A stretch of 64,000 nucleotides of DNA, taken from contig CAUJGQ010000011.1 in the NCBI GenBank assembly GCA_963170165.1, forward strand, positions 1-64,000, written 5' to 3'. This document shows, in pieces, positions 9,785-19,576 of this stretch. The notes beneath the pieces are model-generated. The model had not been told where the DNA came from and made no database searches. It saw only the letters and a program-made list of their open reading frames with translations. The position numbers and the translations under genes were made by a program. Within the stretch, counting starts at the first letter, position 1; the number at the start of each line of letters is the position of its first letter. This DNA comes from Chloroflexota bacterium (GTDB taxonomy: Bacteria > Chloroflexota > Dehalococcoidia > CAUJGQ01).

Positions 9785-9977
9785 GCCCTCTGCGTTCCAC
9801 CGGCCCCCGGCCCACCCGCCGCCCGCGACATTCCGAGTTGACCAGCCGGTCAGCGCTCGGTTCGCCGAGGGCAGCGCTGCTCGCCCGCTGCAAAGGAGCT
9901 ACGCATGATAGACCTTCACCGGCCGGCGCCGGCCACCGCCATCGGCACGTGTCAACGTAGAGGAGTGAGGCAGCGGC

Positions 9978-10205
9978 ATGAACCTCTTTCTGGTCCAGCT
10001 TGAACAAGACCTCAACCGCTGGCGCCTCGAACAGGTCGAGACGCAGCAGCGGATGGAGTGGTACGCGGGCGTCTCCCGCCGGCCTCGTACCCGGCGGCTG
10101 GCGGCCTGGCTGGGCGACCAGCTCGTGATCAGGGGCGAGCGGCTACGCGGCTGGGCAGCTGCGCACACCGGCTCTGAGATTGCGCCGAAAGCCACCGCAT
10201 CGTGA
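9978..10205 (+). CDS. Small hypothetical protein preceding the ABC transporter genes
   Basis: 75 aa MNLFLVQLEQDLNRWRLEQVETQQRMEWYAGVSRR...; co-oriented with downstream operon. Confidence 0.55.
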   Translation: MNLFLVQLEQDLNRWRLEQVETQQRMEWYAGVSRRPRTRRLAAWLGDQLVIRGERLRGWAAAHTGSEIAPKATAS

Positions 10206-10274
10206 CGCGAACGGGGTGCGGCTGACAACCACGGCCGCGCCCTGCCGGTGTTCAGGAACAGAGGACGCAACGGT

Positions 10275-11171
10275 ATGAGCCAAGTCGCGCTGGAGACCAA
10301 CAACGTCAGCAAACACTTCGGTAGCGAGCAGCGACGCCGGTGGCCGTGGCAGCGACGCGGCGACCACGCGGCGAAACGCCCCGTGCGCGCCGTGGATGAC
10401 GTCTGTCTGAGTGTGGAGCAGGGTGAGATCTATGGGGTGCTGGGGGCCAACGGCTCCGGCAAATCCACCCTCATCCGTATGATCAGTACATTACTACTCC
10501 CAGATGCGGGCCGCGTTTCCGTCTTTGGCCATGACGTAGTACGGGAGGCGATGGCGGTGCGGCGGCTGATGAATCGCGTCTCGGCCGACCCGTCGTTCTT
10601 TCGCACGATGTCAGCGGCCGAGAACCTAATGTTCTTCGCCCGCGTGTATGGCCTCTCGCCCGCAGAGGTCAGAGCGTTGATCCCGCCGATCATGGCCCGG
10701 CTGGGCATGGCCGGAGAGAAGCTCCACGAGCCGATGATGAGCTTCTCCCGCGGACAGCAGCAGAAGATCGCCGTCGCCCGCGCCTTCCTCACGTCGCCGG
10801 TGCTGATGCTACTGGACGAGCCAACCACTGGGTTAGACCCGCGCAGTAAGCGCGACGTGCAGGCCTTCGTACGTGAGGTCCGCAGCGAACACAACGCGAC
10901 CGTGTTGCTGACCACGCACGACATGGAGGAGGCAGAGCTGCTTTGCGACCGCATCGCCTTCATCGCTGGCGGCCGCATCGTCGCGGAGGGTACACCCCAG
11001 GCGCTGCGGGAGAGGGCCGCACTCCGCCTCTCCCTACCTGTGGACACCGTCACGATGGAGACCGTGTTCATGGAGATTACCGGCCGCTCCATCGATGAGG
11101 ATGAGGGTGAAGATGAGCACGAGACCGGACGGGATGCCGTGCTCGCCACCTCCGGGGCCGAAAGCCGTTGA
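10275..11171 (+). CDS. ABC-2 type transporter ATP-binding protein
   Basis: Walker A LGANGSGKSTLIRM; signature FSRGQQQKIAVARAF; Walker B LMLLDEPTTGLDP. Confidence 0.93.
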   Translation: MSQVALETNNVSKHFGSEQRRRWPWQRRGDHAAKRPVRAVDDVCLSVEQGEIYGVLGANGSGKSTLIRMISTLLLPDAGRVSVFGHDVVREAMAVRRLMNRVSADPSFFRTMSAAENLMFFARVYGLSPAEVRALIPPIMARLGMAGEKLHEPMMSFSRGQQQKIAVARAFLTSPVLMLLDEPTTGLDPRSKRDVQAFVREVRSEHNATVLLTTHDMEEAELLCDRIAFIAGGRIVAEGTPQALRERAALRLSLPVDTVTMETVFMEITGRSIDEDEGEDEHETGRDAVLATSGAESR

Positions 11172-11184
11172 TGAGGGATAGATC

Positions 11185-12042
11185 ATGACCGCTTCACTTG
11201 CGCCACAGGCCGCCTACCGCTCAGGTTCACTCAACCTGGCGATGGCGTTTGTCGAGCGGCAGAAGAACCTGTGGAAGCGTTACTGGGCATGGGAACTCGT
11301 GTGGCTGGTGTACGGCGTCGTCAACACGCTCGCCATCACCTTCATCGCCGAGGAGGTGGGCCGCCAGGGCGGCCAGGCGACGAGCGCCACCGAGGTGCAG
11401 CAGCTCGTCTTGTTTCTCCTGATCGGTACACTCGCCTGGGCGTATCTCTCCGCGGTGATCGATGACATCGGGCTGGTGATCTCCTGGGAGCGGTGGGAAG
11501 GGACCATTGAACACACCCTGATGGCGCCGGTGCCACGCACCCTGCACCTGGCGGGGATGTGCCTGTTCGCCGTGCTGCATGCCACGATCCGCACGCTGCT
11601 GATCGGCGGTGTGGCGCTGACGTTCTTCAGTGTGGACTTCGGCAAAGCTGACTGGCTGGGGGCGGCGGCGGTGCTGTTGGTGGGCAGCGTCAGCGTGGCC
11701 GGGCTGGCGGTGCTGGCCGGTGTGCTGCCTCTGATGTACCCGGAGCGCGGCTCGCAGATGACCTTTATGGTGCAGGCCGCGATCCTGCTCGTCTCCGGCG
11801 TGTACTACAGCGTCGATGTGCTGCCCGGCTGGCTGCAGGCGCTATCGCACGCTTCCCCCGCCACATACATCCTGGATGGCATCCGCGGCGCCGTGCAGGA
11901 AGGGAAGGGTGTCACGGACTTGGGGCGCGAGCTGGCTTTGCTGGCCGTGTTTGGTGTGATTCTCGTGCCGCTCAGTCTGCTGGTTTTTGACATGGCCGAG
12001 CGCTGGGCCAAGCGCACCGGCAAGCTCAAACGCATGGGGTAA
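11185..12042 (+). CDS. ABC-2 type transporter permease
   Basis: Polytopic; TFIAEEVG...LISWERWEGTIEHTLMAPVPRTLHLAGM; SGVYYSVDVLPGWLQALSHASPATYILDGIR. Confidence 0.9.
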   Translation: MTASLAPQAAYRSGSLNLAMAFVERQKNLWKRYWAWELVWLVYGVVNTLAITFIAEEVGRQGGQATSATEVQQLVLFLLIGTLAWAYLSAVIDDIGLVISWERWEGTIEHTLMAPVPRTLHLAGMCLFAVLHATIRTLLIGGVALTFFSVDFGKADWLGAAAVLLVGSVSVAGLAVLAGVLPLMYPERGSQMTFMVQAAILLVSGVYYSVDVLPGWLQALSHASPATYILDGIRGAVQEGKGVTDLGRELALLAVFGVILVPLSLLVFDMAERWAKRTGKLKRMG

Positions 12043-12045
12043 TAC

Positions 12046-13779
12046 ATGGCCACGCTCCGCGACTATCGTGCACTGCTCGTTCGCTACCTGCGGCCTCAGC
12101 GGCGGCGGGCGGCGCTGCTGGCGGTGCTGGTGCTCGGCACCACCGGACTGCAACTCGCCGGCCCGCTGATGCTACGCGCCTTCATCGACCGTGCGCAGGC
12201 GGCCGCAGCGATGCAGACGCTGGTATGGATGGCGCTGGGCTTTCTGGCCGTGACACTCCTCACCCAGTTTGTCACCATCGCCGCGCTGTGGCTGAGCGAG
12301 CAGGTCGGCTGGGCCGCAACCAACGCGCTGCGCGGCGATCTGGCGCTCCACTGTCTGCGGCTCGATCCCACCTTCCATCACACGCATACCCCCGGGGAGC
12401 TGATCGAGCGAATTGATGGCGATACCACCGCACTGGCGACATTCTTCTCCCAGTTCGTGATCCGCATTGTCGGGGCGGCGTTGCTGCTCACCGGCGTGCT
12501 GCTGCTCTTGATGCGGGAGGATTGGCGTATTGGACTGGGGCTGGGCGTCTACAGTGCGCTGGCGCTGTTCCTGCTGCTGCGGGTGCGCGCCATCGCGGTG
12601 CCGCATATCGCGCGGTCTCAGCAGGCGTCCGCGGAGATGTTCGGCTTCATGGAGGAGCGGCTCGCCGGGGTGGAGGACATCCGTGCCAACGGCGCCGGCG
12701 AGTACACCATGCACCGGCTCCTCGGTGTCATGCGCCACCGATTTCACCGCCAGGTGCGGGCGGAGATGGTGGGGGACAGCATCTGGATCTTCGTCCGGCT
12801 GTTCTTCCTCGTGGCTGGGGTGGGCTCGCTAGCTGCGGGCACCTGGCTGTATCAATCAGGAGCGATCTCGCTGGGGACGGTCTACCTGCTGTTCCAGTTT
12901 ACGACCATGCTGCGCCGGCCCATTGAGCTGATCACCGGGCAGCTCCATGAATTCCAGCGGGCGGCTGCCTCCGTGGGCCGGATCGGCGCGCTGTTCGCCG
13001 AACGCTCGGCATTGGAGAATGGCACCGAGCCACTCCCCGCCGGACCGCTGCCCGTCGCCTTCGAGCGGGTGACGTTCGCCTACGAGGGTGAGCCGGTCTT
13101 GCAGGATGTCAGCTTCCGGCTGGAGGCGGGCCGCACTCTCGGTGTGCTGGGCCGCACCGGCTCCGGCAAGACCACCCTTACCCGCCTCCTGCTGCGGCTG
13201 TATGACGTCGAGCGCGGACAGGTGCGGGTGGCGGGCAGCGACGTGCGCACGCTCGACATCGACCGTCTGCGCGGCCGGGCCGGGGTCGTCACCCAGGAGG
13301 TCCAGGTCTTCCGTGCGAGCCTGCGCGACAACCTTACACTGTTTGATCCGAGCATCCCCGACGAGCAGGTGCGACGGGTGCTGAATGACCTTGGCCTCGC
13401 GCACTGGGTGGAAAGCCTGCCCGACGGCCTGGACTCCGAGCTGGCAGGCGACGCGCTCTCCGCCGGAGAAGCGCAGCTGATCGCTTTTGGCCGTGTGTTT
13501 CTGCGCGATCCGGGGCTGGTGATTTTGGATGAGGCCTCCTCCAGACTGGACCCGGCCACGGAGACACTGATTGAACGCGCGGTAGACCGCCTGCTCGCCG
13601 GCCGGACAGCGATCATCATCGCCCACCGGCTGGGCACGGTGCAGCGGGCCGATGACATCCTCATCCTGGAGGACGGCCAGGTACAGGAGTTCGGCCCGCG
13701 ATCAGTCCTGGCCGCCGACCCCGTCTCGCGCCTGAGTGCGCTGCTGGGCACGGGAATGCAGGAGGCGCTGGCGTCATGA
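12046..13779 (+). CDS. ABC exporter half-transporter (TMD-NBD fusion), first subunit
   Basis: Walker A LGRTGSGKTTLTR; non-canonical signature LSAGEAQLIAFGR; Walker B LVILDEASSRLDP; H-loop IIIAHRLGTV. Confidence 0.93.
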   Translation: MATLRDYRALLVRYLRPQRRRAALLAVLVLGTTGLQLAGPLMLRAFIDRAQAAAAMQTLVWMALGFLAVTLLTQFVTIAALWLSEQVGWAATNALRGDLALHCLRLDPTFHHTHTPGELIERIDGDTTALATFFSQFVIRIVGAALLLTGVLLLLMREDWRIGLGLGVYSALALFLLLRVRAIAVPHIARSQQASAEMFGFMEERLAGVEDIRANGAGEYTMHRLLGVMRHRFHRQVRAEMVGDSIWIFVRLFFLVAGVGSLAAGTWLYQSGAISLGTVYLLFQFTTMLRRPIELITGQLHEFQRAAASVGRIGALFAERSALENGTEPLPAGPLPVAFERVTFAYEGEPVLQDVSFRLEAGRTLGVLGRTGSGKTTLTRLLLRLYDVERGQVRVAGSDVRTLDIDRLRGRAGVVTQEVQVFRASLRDNLTLFDPSIPDEQVRRVLNDLGLAHWVESLPDGLDSELAGDALSAGEAQLIAFGRVFLRDPGLVILDEASSRLDPATETLIERAVDRLLAGRTAIIIAHRLGTVQRADDILILEDGQVQEFGPRSVLAADPVSRLSALLGTGMQEALAS

Positions 13780-15554
13780 CTGCACAGACCCAACCTCACA
13801 CCACCACCGGCGCATCGGCTTGGCACATCACCTGGAGCATCGCTCGGTACAAGCCGTGGCTGTTTGCCTTCGCCTTCTCCGTCTGGGTTGCGTTCTACAC
13901 CATGCCGGTGTTGACGGGATTGGCTACGCGCTGGTTCTTCGACGCGCTCACCGGCGGTGCGGCGGCAGAGCGCAGCCCCTGGTCGGCGCTGGCCCTGCTG
14001 GCAGCGGCCGAGCTCGGCCAGGTGGCGTGCTTTGTGCTGGCGGTCGGCTCTTGGAACATCTGCTGGTCGGTAATGGACGTCCTACCTCGCGCGAACATCT
14101 TCGCATGGGTGTTGCGCGGGCCGGGGGCCCGGCTATTCCCCGCGCCTCCCGGTGAACTGGTCAACCGGCTGCGCGATGACGTCCTGGAACTGAACCTGCT
14201 GATTGACACCTGGCTGGATTTCAGCGGGGTCGCGCTGTTCTCGGTGCTCGCGGCGTGGGTGATGATAAGCACCGATGTAACGATCACGTTGGTCGCGTTT
14301 CTGCCGATTGCGGCAGTGACAGCCGCCGCCCGCCTGCTGGGGCAGCGGCTCCGCGCTGCCCGCCAGGCGAGCCGCCGTGCCACCGGCCAGGTGACGGGCC
14401 TGATCGGTGAGCTGTTCGCCGCCGTCCAGACAATCACATCAAGCGGCGCCGAACAGCGCGCCACCGCACACCTCCGCCGGCTGTCCGACCGCCGCGGCGA
14501 GGCCGCCATCCGCGACAAGCTGCTGACCGAGGCGCTGGCGACGTTCAACACCAACATCGCGAACCTCGCGACTGGGCTGGTGCTGCTGCTGGCGGCAGGC
14601 GGCATCCGCTCTGGTACCTTCACCGTGGGTGACTTCGCGCTGTTTGTCGCGTACCTTGCGCCACTCTCGTCCTTCCCGGTGTGGATCGGCCGGCTGCTGG
14701 CCCGCTCCCGGCAGGCGGCCGTCTCCGCTGAGCGGCTAGCGGACCTGATGCCCGGCGCCCCCGCCACCGACATCGGCCGCCACCGGCCGCTGTACCTTCG
14801 CGGCGCGATGCCACCAGCACCGCCTGCTCTGGCGCCGGCCGAGCCGCTGACGCTGCTTGAGGTGCGCGGGCTGAGCTATCGCCACCCGCTCAGTGGCAAA
14901 GGCGTCCACGGCATCGACCTGACGATTGAACGTGGCACGTTCATGGTGATCACCGGCCGCATCGGCGCCGGCAAGAGCACGCTGCTGCGGGCGCTATTGG
15001 GGCTGCTGCCCGCTCAGAGCGGGGTGATCCTGTGGAACGGACAGCGCGTAGCCGATCCGTCGCGGTTCTTCCAGCCGCCGCGGGTGGCCTATACCCCACA
15101 GACTCCACGGCTGTTCAGCGACACGCTGCGGGAGAACGTGCTGCAGGGGGCGGCCGCGACAGACCGCGATCTGGCCCGCGCCGTACACACGGCAGTGCTC
15201 GAGCCGGATATCGCAGCCATGGAACACGGCATGGAGACACTGATCGGCCCGCGAGGCGTGCGGCTCTCCGGTGGGCAGGTACAGCGCACGGCCGCGGCAC
15301 GCATGTTCGTGCGTGACACCGGATTACTGGTATTCGATGACATCTCCAGCGCGCTGGACGTGGAGACCGAGCGGCTGCTGTGGCAGCGGGTATTCGCCCG
15401 CCGTGACGCAACCTGTCTGGCTGTCTCCCACTGGCCGGCGGTGCTGGAGCGGGCGGACATCGTGATCCTGCTGGAGGAAGGACGCATCCGCGCGACCGGC
15501 CGGTACGCGGACGTCCTCCTTCAGACAGGCGATGTTGGGGAGGTGGCCGGCTGA
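13776..15554 (+). CDS. ABC exporter half-transporter (TMD-NBD fusion), second subunit
   Basis: Walker A TGRIGAGKSTLLR; signature LSGGQVQRTAAAR; Walker B LLVFDDISSALD; overlaps previous stop by 4 nt. Confidence 0.93.
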   Translation: MTAQTQPHTTTGASAWHITWSIARYKPWLFAFAFSVWVAFYTMPVLTGLATRWFFDALTGGAAAERSPWSALALLAAAELGQVACFVLAVGSWNICWSVMDVLPRANIFAWVLRGPGARLFPAPPGELVNRLRDDVLELNLLIDTWLDFSGVALFSVLAAWVMISTDVTITLVAFLPIAAVTAAARLLGQRLRAARQASRRATGQVTGLIGELFAAVQTITSSGAEQRATAHLRRLSDRRGEAAIRDKLLTEALATFNTNIANLATGLVLLLAAGGIRSGTFTVGDFALFVAYLAPLSSFPVWIGRLLARSRQAAVSAERLADLMPGAPATDIGRHRPLYLRGAMPPAPPALAPAEPLTLLEVRGLSYRHPLSGKGVHGIDLTIERGTFMVITGRIGAGKSTLLRALLGLLPAQSGVILWNGQRVADPSRFFQPPRVAYTPQTPRLFSDTLRENVLQGAAATDRDLARAVHTAVLEPDIAAMEHGMETLIGPRGVRLSGGQVQRTAAARMFVRDTGLLVFDDISSALDVETERLLWQRVFARRDATCLAVSHWPAVLERADIVILLEEGRIRATGRYADVLLQTGDVGEVAG

Positions 15555-15573
15555 CCGCTCCCGCCACCTCCCC
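15537..15573. terminator. Hairpin over the end of the ABC operon
   Basis: GGGGAGGTGGC...GCCACCTCCCC 11-bp perfect stem spanning the stop codon, between convergent genes. Confidence 0.55.
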
Positions 15574-15586
15574 GGTCATGCGCTGC

Positions 15587-16813
15587 TCAGGCGTCGTGCT
15601 CGCGCGCGTAGCTGATCAGGTCGTCCATCGTCACCGCCAGTAGCTCATGCTCGGCGGCAAACAGCTCCAGCTCGGGCAGCCGTGCCATCTCGCCGTCGGC
15701 GGCGGCTACCTCGCAGCACAGCGCCACCGGCGGCCGTCCGGCCCAGCGCGCCAGCGCTACCGCGGCTTCGGTGTGGCCGGGGCGCGCCAGCAGGCCGCCG
15801 GGGTGTGCTCCCAGCGGGAAGACGTGGCCGGGCCGCACGAAGTCGGCAGGGCCGGACTCCGCTTTGGCCATCAGCCGGATGGTGTGTGCCCGCTCGCTAG
15901 CGGGGATGCCGGTCGTCGTGCCGGTTGCGGCATCGACGGGCACCATAAACGCCGTGCCGTGGTGATCACCATCACCCGGAATGCGCGCGATACCCATCCG
16001 CGCCAGCCAGCTGGCATCGGCGGGAACACACAGCAGGCCGCGGACATGGGTCATGAAGAAGTTGATATCGGCGGGACGCACGCGGTCGCCAGCCATGATC
16101 ACATCAGCCTCGCCCTCGCGCGCTGGGTCCCACACCAGCACCATGCCGCCTGCGGCGATCACCGCGATGGCCTTCTCCACTGCCTCGCGTCCGCGCTGGA
16201 TACCCTGCCACGCCAGCCCGTTGCGCGGCGGCCTGCCGAACCGGCGCAGGTACTTCGGCAACACATCCGTTTCGACGTTGACGAGGCCATCCTCAGCCAG
16301 CTCCGCCAGGGTCGTACGGCGCAGCGTCTCCGGGATCAGCGCCACCGAGAAGCCACCTTTGTTAACCTCAACCACGGTGAGGCTAACGCCATCGATGGTC
16401 ACGGAGCCCTTCGGGACGATGTCCTCCAGCAACCGCTTGTTCGGCCGGAACCATGCATACTCGATGCCGCCGGTTCGCCGGCGTGAGACCAGCCGGGCAA
16501 CACCATCGACATGCCCCTGCACCAGGTGGCCATCGACCGGGTCACCCAGTTGCAGCGGCCGTTCCAGGTTGACCCGCCGGGAACAGAGTGGTGGCCGCAA
16601 TGACGTCCGGCTCTGTGTCTCCGCACCCGCCAGCACCGTGAACCGGGCGGCATCCGCGCTGACAACCGTCAGGCAGACACCGGCCACCGCCACCGAACCG
16701 CCCGGGCGCAGCCGCGCCGCCGTGTCGGGCGCGTGCACGGTGAGCAGCAGCCCTTCTTCCGTGACCGCTGCCTCTGCCAGTTCGCCAACATCTGAGATCA
16801 GTCCCGTGAACAT
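15587..16813 (-). CDS. Bifunctional protein: N-terminal riboflavin synthase alpha chain fused to C-terminal DHBP synthase domain
   Basis: N-term MFTGLISDVGELAEA, LERPLQLGDPVDGHLVQGHVDG, DGVSLTVVEV; C-term MVLVWDPAREGEADVIMAGDRVRPADINFFMTHVRGLLCVP, DHHGTAFMVPVDA, ERAHTIRLMA, PGHVFPLGAHPGGLLARPGHTEAAV. Confidence 0.93.
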   Translation of the reverse strand: MFTGLISDVGELAEAAVTEEGLLLTVHAPDTAARLRPGGSVAVAGVCLTVVSADAARFTVLAGAETQSRTSLRPPLCSRRVNLERPLQLGDPVDGHLVQGHVDGVARLVSRRRTGGIEYAWFRPNKRLLEDIVPKGSVTIDGVSLTVVEVNKGGFSVALIPETLRRTTLAELAEDGLVNVETDVLPKYLRRFGRPPRNGLAWQGIQRGREAVEKAIAVIAAGGMVLVWDPAREGEADVIMAGDRVRPADINFFMTHVRGLLCVPADASWLARMGIARIPGDGDHHGTAFMVPVDAATGTTTGIPASERAHTIRLMAKAESGPADFVRPGHVFPLGAHPGGLLARPGHTEAAVALARWAGRPPVALCCEVAAADGEMARLPELELFAAEHELLAVTMDDLISYAREHDA

Positions 16814-16894
16814 CTGTCAATCTCCTCCGCGTCGCACACTGCCGAAGCCAGGACAGGGGAGAAGGCCCCCGGTGGGGGAGACGCGCACGCGCGC

Positions 16895-17022
16895 CGGACG
16901 TTCTCCGTAGCGGACTATCACCGCCGGCCCCGGATTTGCACCGGGCTGGCCTCCTCAGGGCGAGGAGGGCTGCGGGCTATCACCGCCGGTCGAGGAATCG
17001 CGCCTCGTGCGGTGAGGGTAGC
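16895..17022 (-). ncRNA. FMN riboswitch (RFN element)
   Basis: Minus strand GGCGCGATTCCTCGACCGGCGGTGATAGCCCGC...GCCCGGTGCAAATCCGGGGCCGGCGGTGATAGTCCGCTACGGAGAACGT; matches RFN core; directly upstream of the riboflavin gene. Confidence 0.93.
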
Positions 17023-17052
17023 TGCCTTCGTAGCGGGCGGTCAAGCGAAGCG

Positions 17053-17745
17053 CTATGGCTCATCGCGGAAGCGGTAGCCAACGTTACGGATCGTTTCGAT
17101 GAAGGTGCGGTGGCCGTCTTCAATCTTGGCGCGCAGCCGCCGGATGTGGACATCGACCGTGCGGGCGCCGCCGTAGTAGTCGTATCCCCATACCCGGTTG
17201 AGCAGCGCTTCACGTGTGAACACCTTGTCACGGTTAGAGGCAAGAAAGCGCAACAGCTCATATTCCTTGAACGTCAGCGCCACATGCTCACCGGCTACGG
17301 TCACCCGGTAGTTCGCCAGATCAATCGACAGGTCGTTGAAGCGGAGCACGTGCTCCGGCTCGTCCCCCCGCCGGCGGCGCAATGCCAGGCGAACGCGTGC
17401 ACCTAGCTCCGCGGGCGACACGGGCAGGAGTGCGAAGTCATCTACGGCAACACCGCTCTCGTACTCGGTGACGCTGTCCGCGTCGGTCAAGGCCAGCAGC
17501 GGCATACGCTCGACCAGGGCCTTGTCGGCTTGCAGCCCATCGAGCAGCGCGCGGGTGGTCGCGGTGTACTCCACCACCGCCAGATCGCACTGGCTCTCGC
17601 GCAGGTATTCCAGCACATCCGCCGCGGGGGCCATCGCCGTCTGAATTCCCTGCCGGCGCAGGGCATCGGCAATCTGACCGGCACGCTCGGCGGAGAGAGC
17701 GACGACAGCAACGGTGATCACAGCGGCTCCCAAGCAGGGCGGCAT
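17053..17745 (-). CDS. OmpR/PhoB-family winged-helix transcriptional regulator with atypical receiver domain
   Basis: C-term LTFKEYELLRFLASNRDKVFTREALLNRVWGYDYYGGARTVDVHIRRLRAKIEDGHRTFIETIRNVGYRF; N-term receiver-like but lacking the acidic pocket and KP motif. Confidence 0.85.
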   Translation of the reverse strand: MPPCLGAAVITVAVVALSAERAGQIADALRRQGIQTAMAPAADVLEYLRESQCDLAVVEYTATTRALLDGLQADKALVERMPLLALTDADSVTEYESGVAVDDFALLPVSPAELGARVRLALRRRRGDEPEHVLRFNDLSIDLANYRVTVAGEHVALTFKEYELLRFLASNRDKVFTREALLNRVWGYDYYGGARTVDVHIRRLRAKIEDGHRTFIETIRNVGYRFRDEP

Positions 17746-17906
17746 CTGACGTTGCGCTTGGTGTCTCTGCCCAAGTATAGCGGCAGTGTGTCCGCCACCG
17801 CGTGATGCGGAGACGTGCGCCGGGCCAACCACCCGGATGGCAGGTTCGACCCCGCTCCACCGCTGGTATGATGGCGTGGAGCAGCAGCCTGCACAGGGGT
17901 GATGGC

Positions 17907-18830
<924 letters not shown>

Positions 18831-19273
18831 GCTGACCGCTATCGTACCTCTGGTGACCGCAATACGGCGGGCGGGCCAGTTTCTACGAGCGTAGGCGCCG
18901 TTCGCGCTGAGGCAAACGCCGCTGGCCGTAAGGTACGCCGGCGCAGTGGTGCCAGTACGCTTTGGTCCAAGCGCCATCTCGTCTCCGCGCCTGGTATCGC
19001 TTCACCGGAACCGCAGCCCCGAGGCGCCTCCTGCAATCGAGCGCAAGCCGGCATTTCCGTGTCGGGTCTACCCTAACCGTAATACTCCGATAAGCGTAGA
19101 GCCCTGACGATAAGAATCGGCGATGTTATATGGCACAGACAGTGCCACCGTGCTGCTCTCGATAGAACCCGCACGGCGCGTTCGAGGCACACCATCCTTG
19201 GCGGCGCGTCAAATGCCGGCGGCCCTGAGGAGCGTAGCATCAGCGGATCATCGACCCGTCGGGAGGGTGCCCC

Positions 19274-19576
19274 ATGTTCCTGACCCTGCACGAGCGCGAG
19301 CGGCTGATGATCTACACGGCGGCCAAGCTCGCTGGGGAGCGCAAACAGCGGGGTCTCAAGCTCAATCTGCCTGAGGCGACAGCGCTCATCACGTCGTTTC
19401 TGCTCGAAGGCGCCCGCGACGGTCAGTCGGTCACCGATCTCATGGAGGCTGGGCGTGGCGTGCTCGCCCGCGATGAGGTGATGGAAGGGGTGCCCGAGAT
19501 GCTCGCGCAGTTGCAGGTCGAGGCGACCTTCCCGGATGGTACGAAGCTGATCACGGTCACGGAGCCGATCCCATGA
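19274..19576 (+). CDS. ureA: Urease subunit gamma
   Basis: [53 protein letters not shown]. Confidence 0.96.
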   Translation: MFLTLHERERLMIYTAAKLAGERKQRGLKLNLPEATALITSFLLEGARDGQSVTDLMEAGRGVLARDEVMEGVPEMLAQLQVEATFPDGTKLITVTEPIP

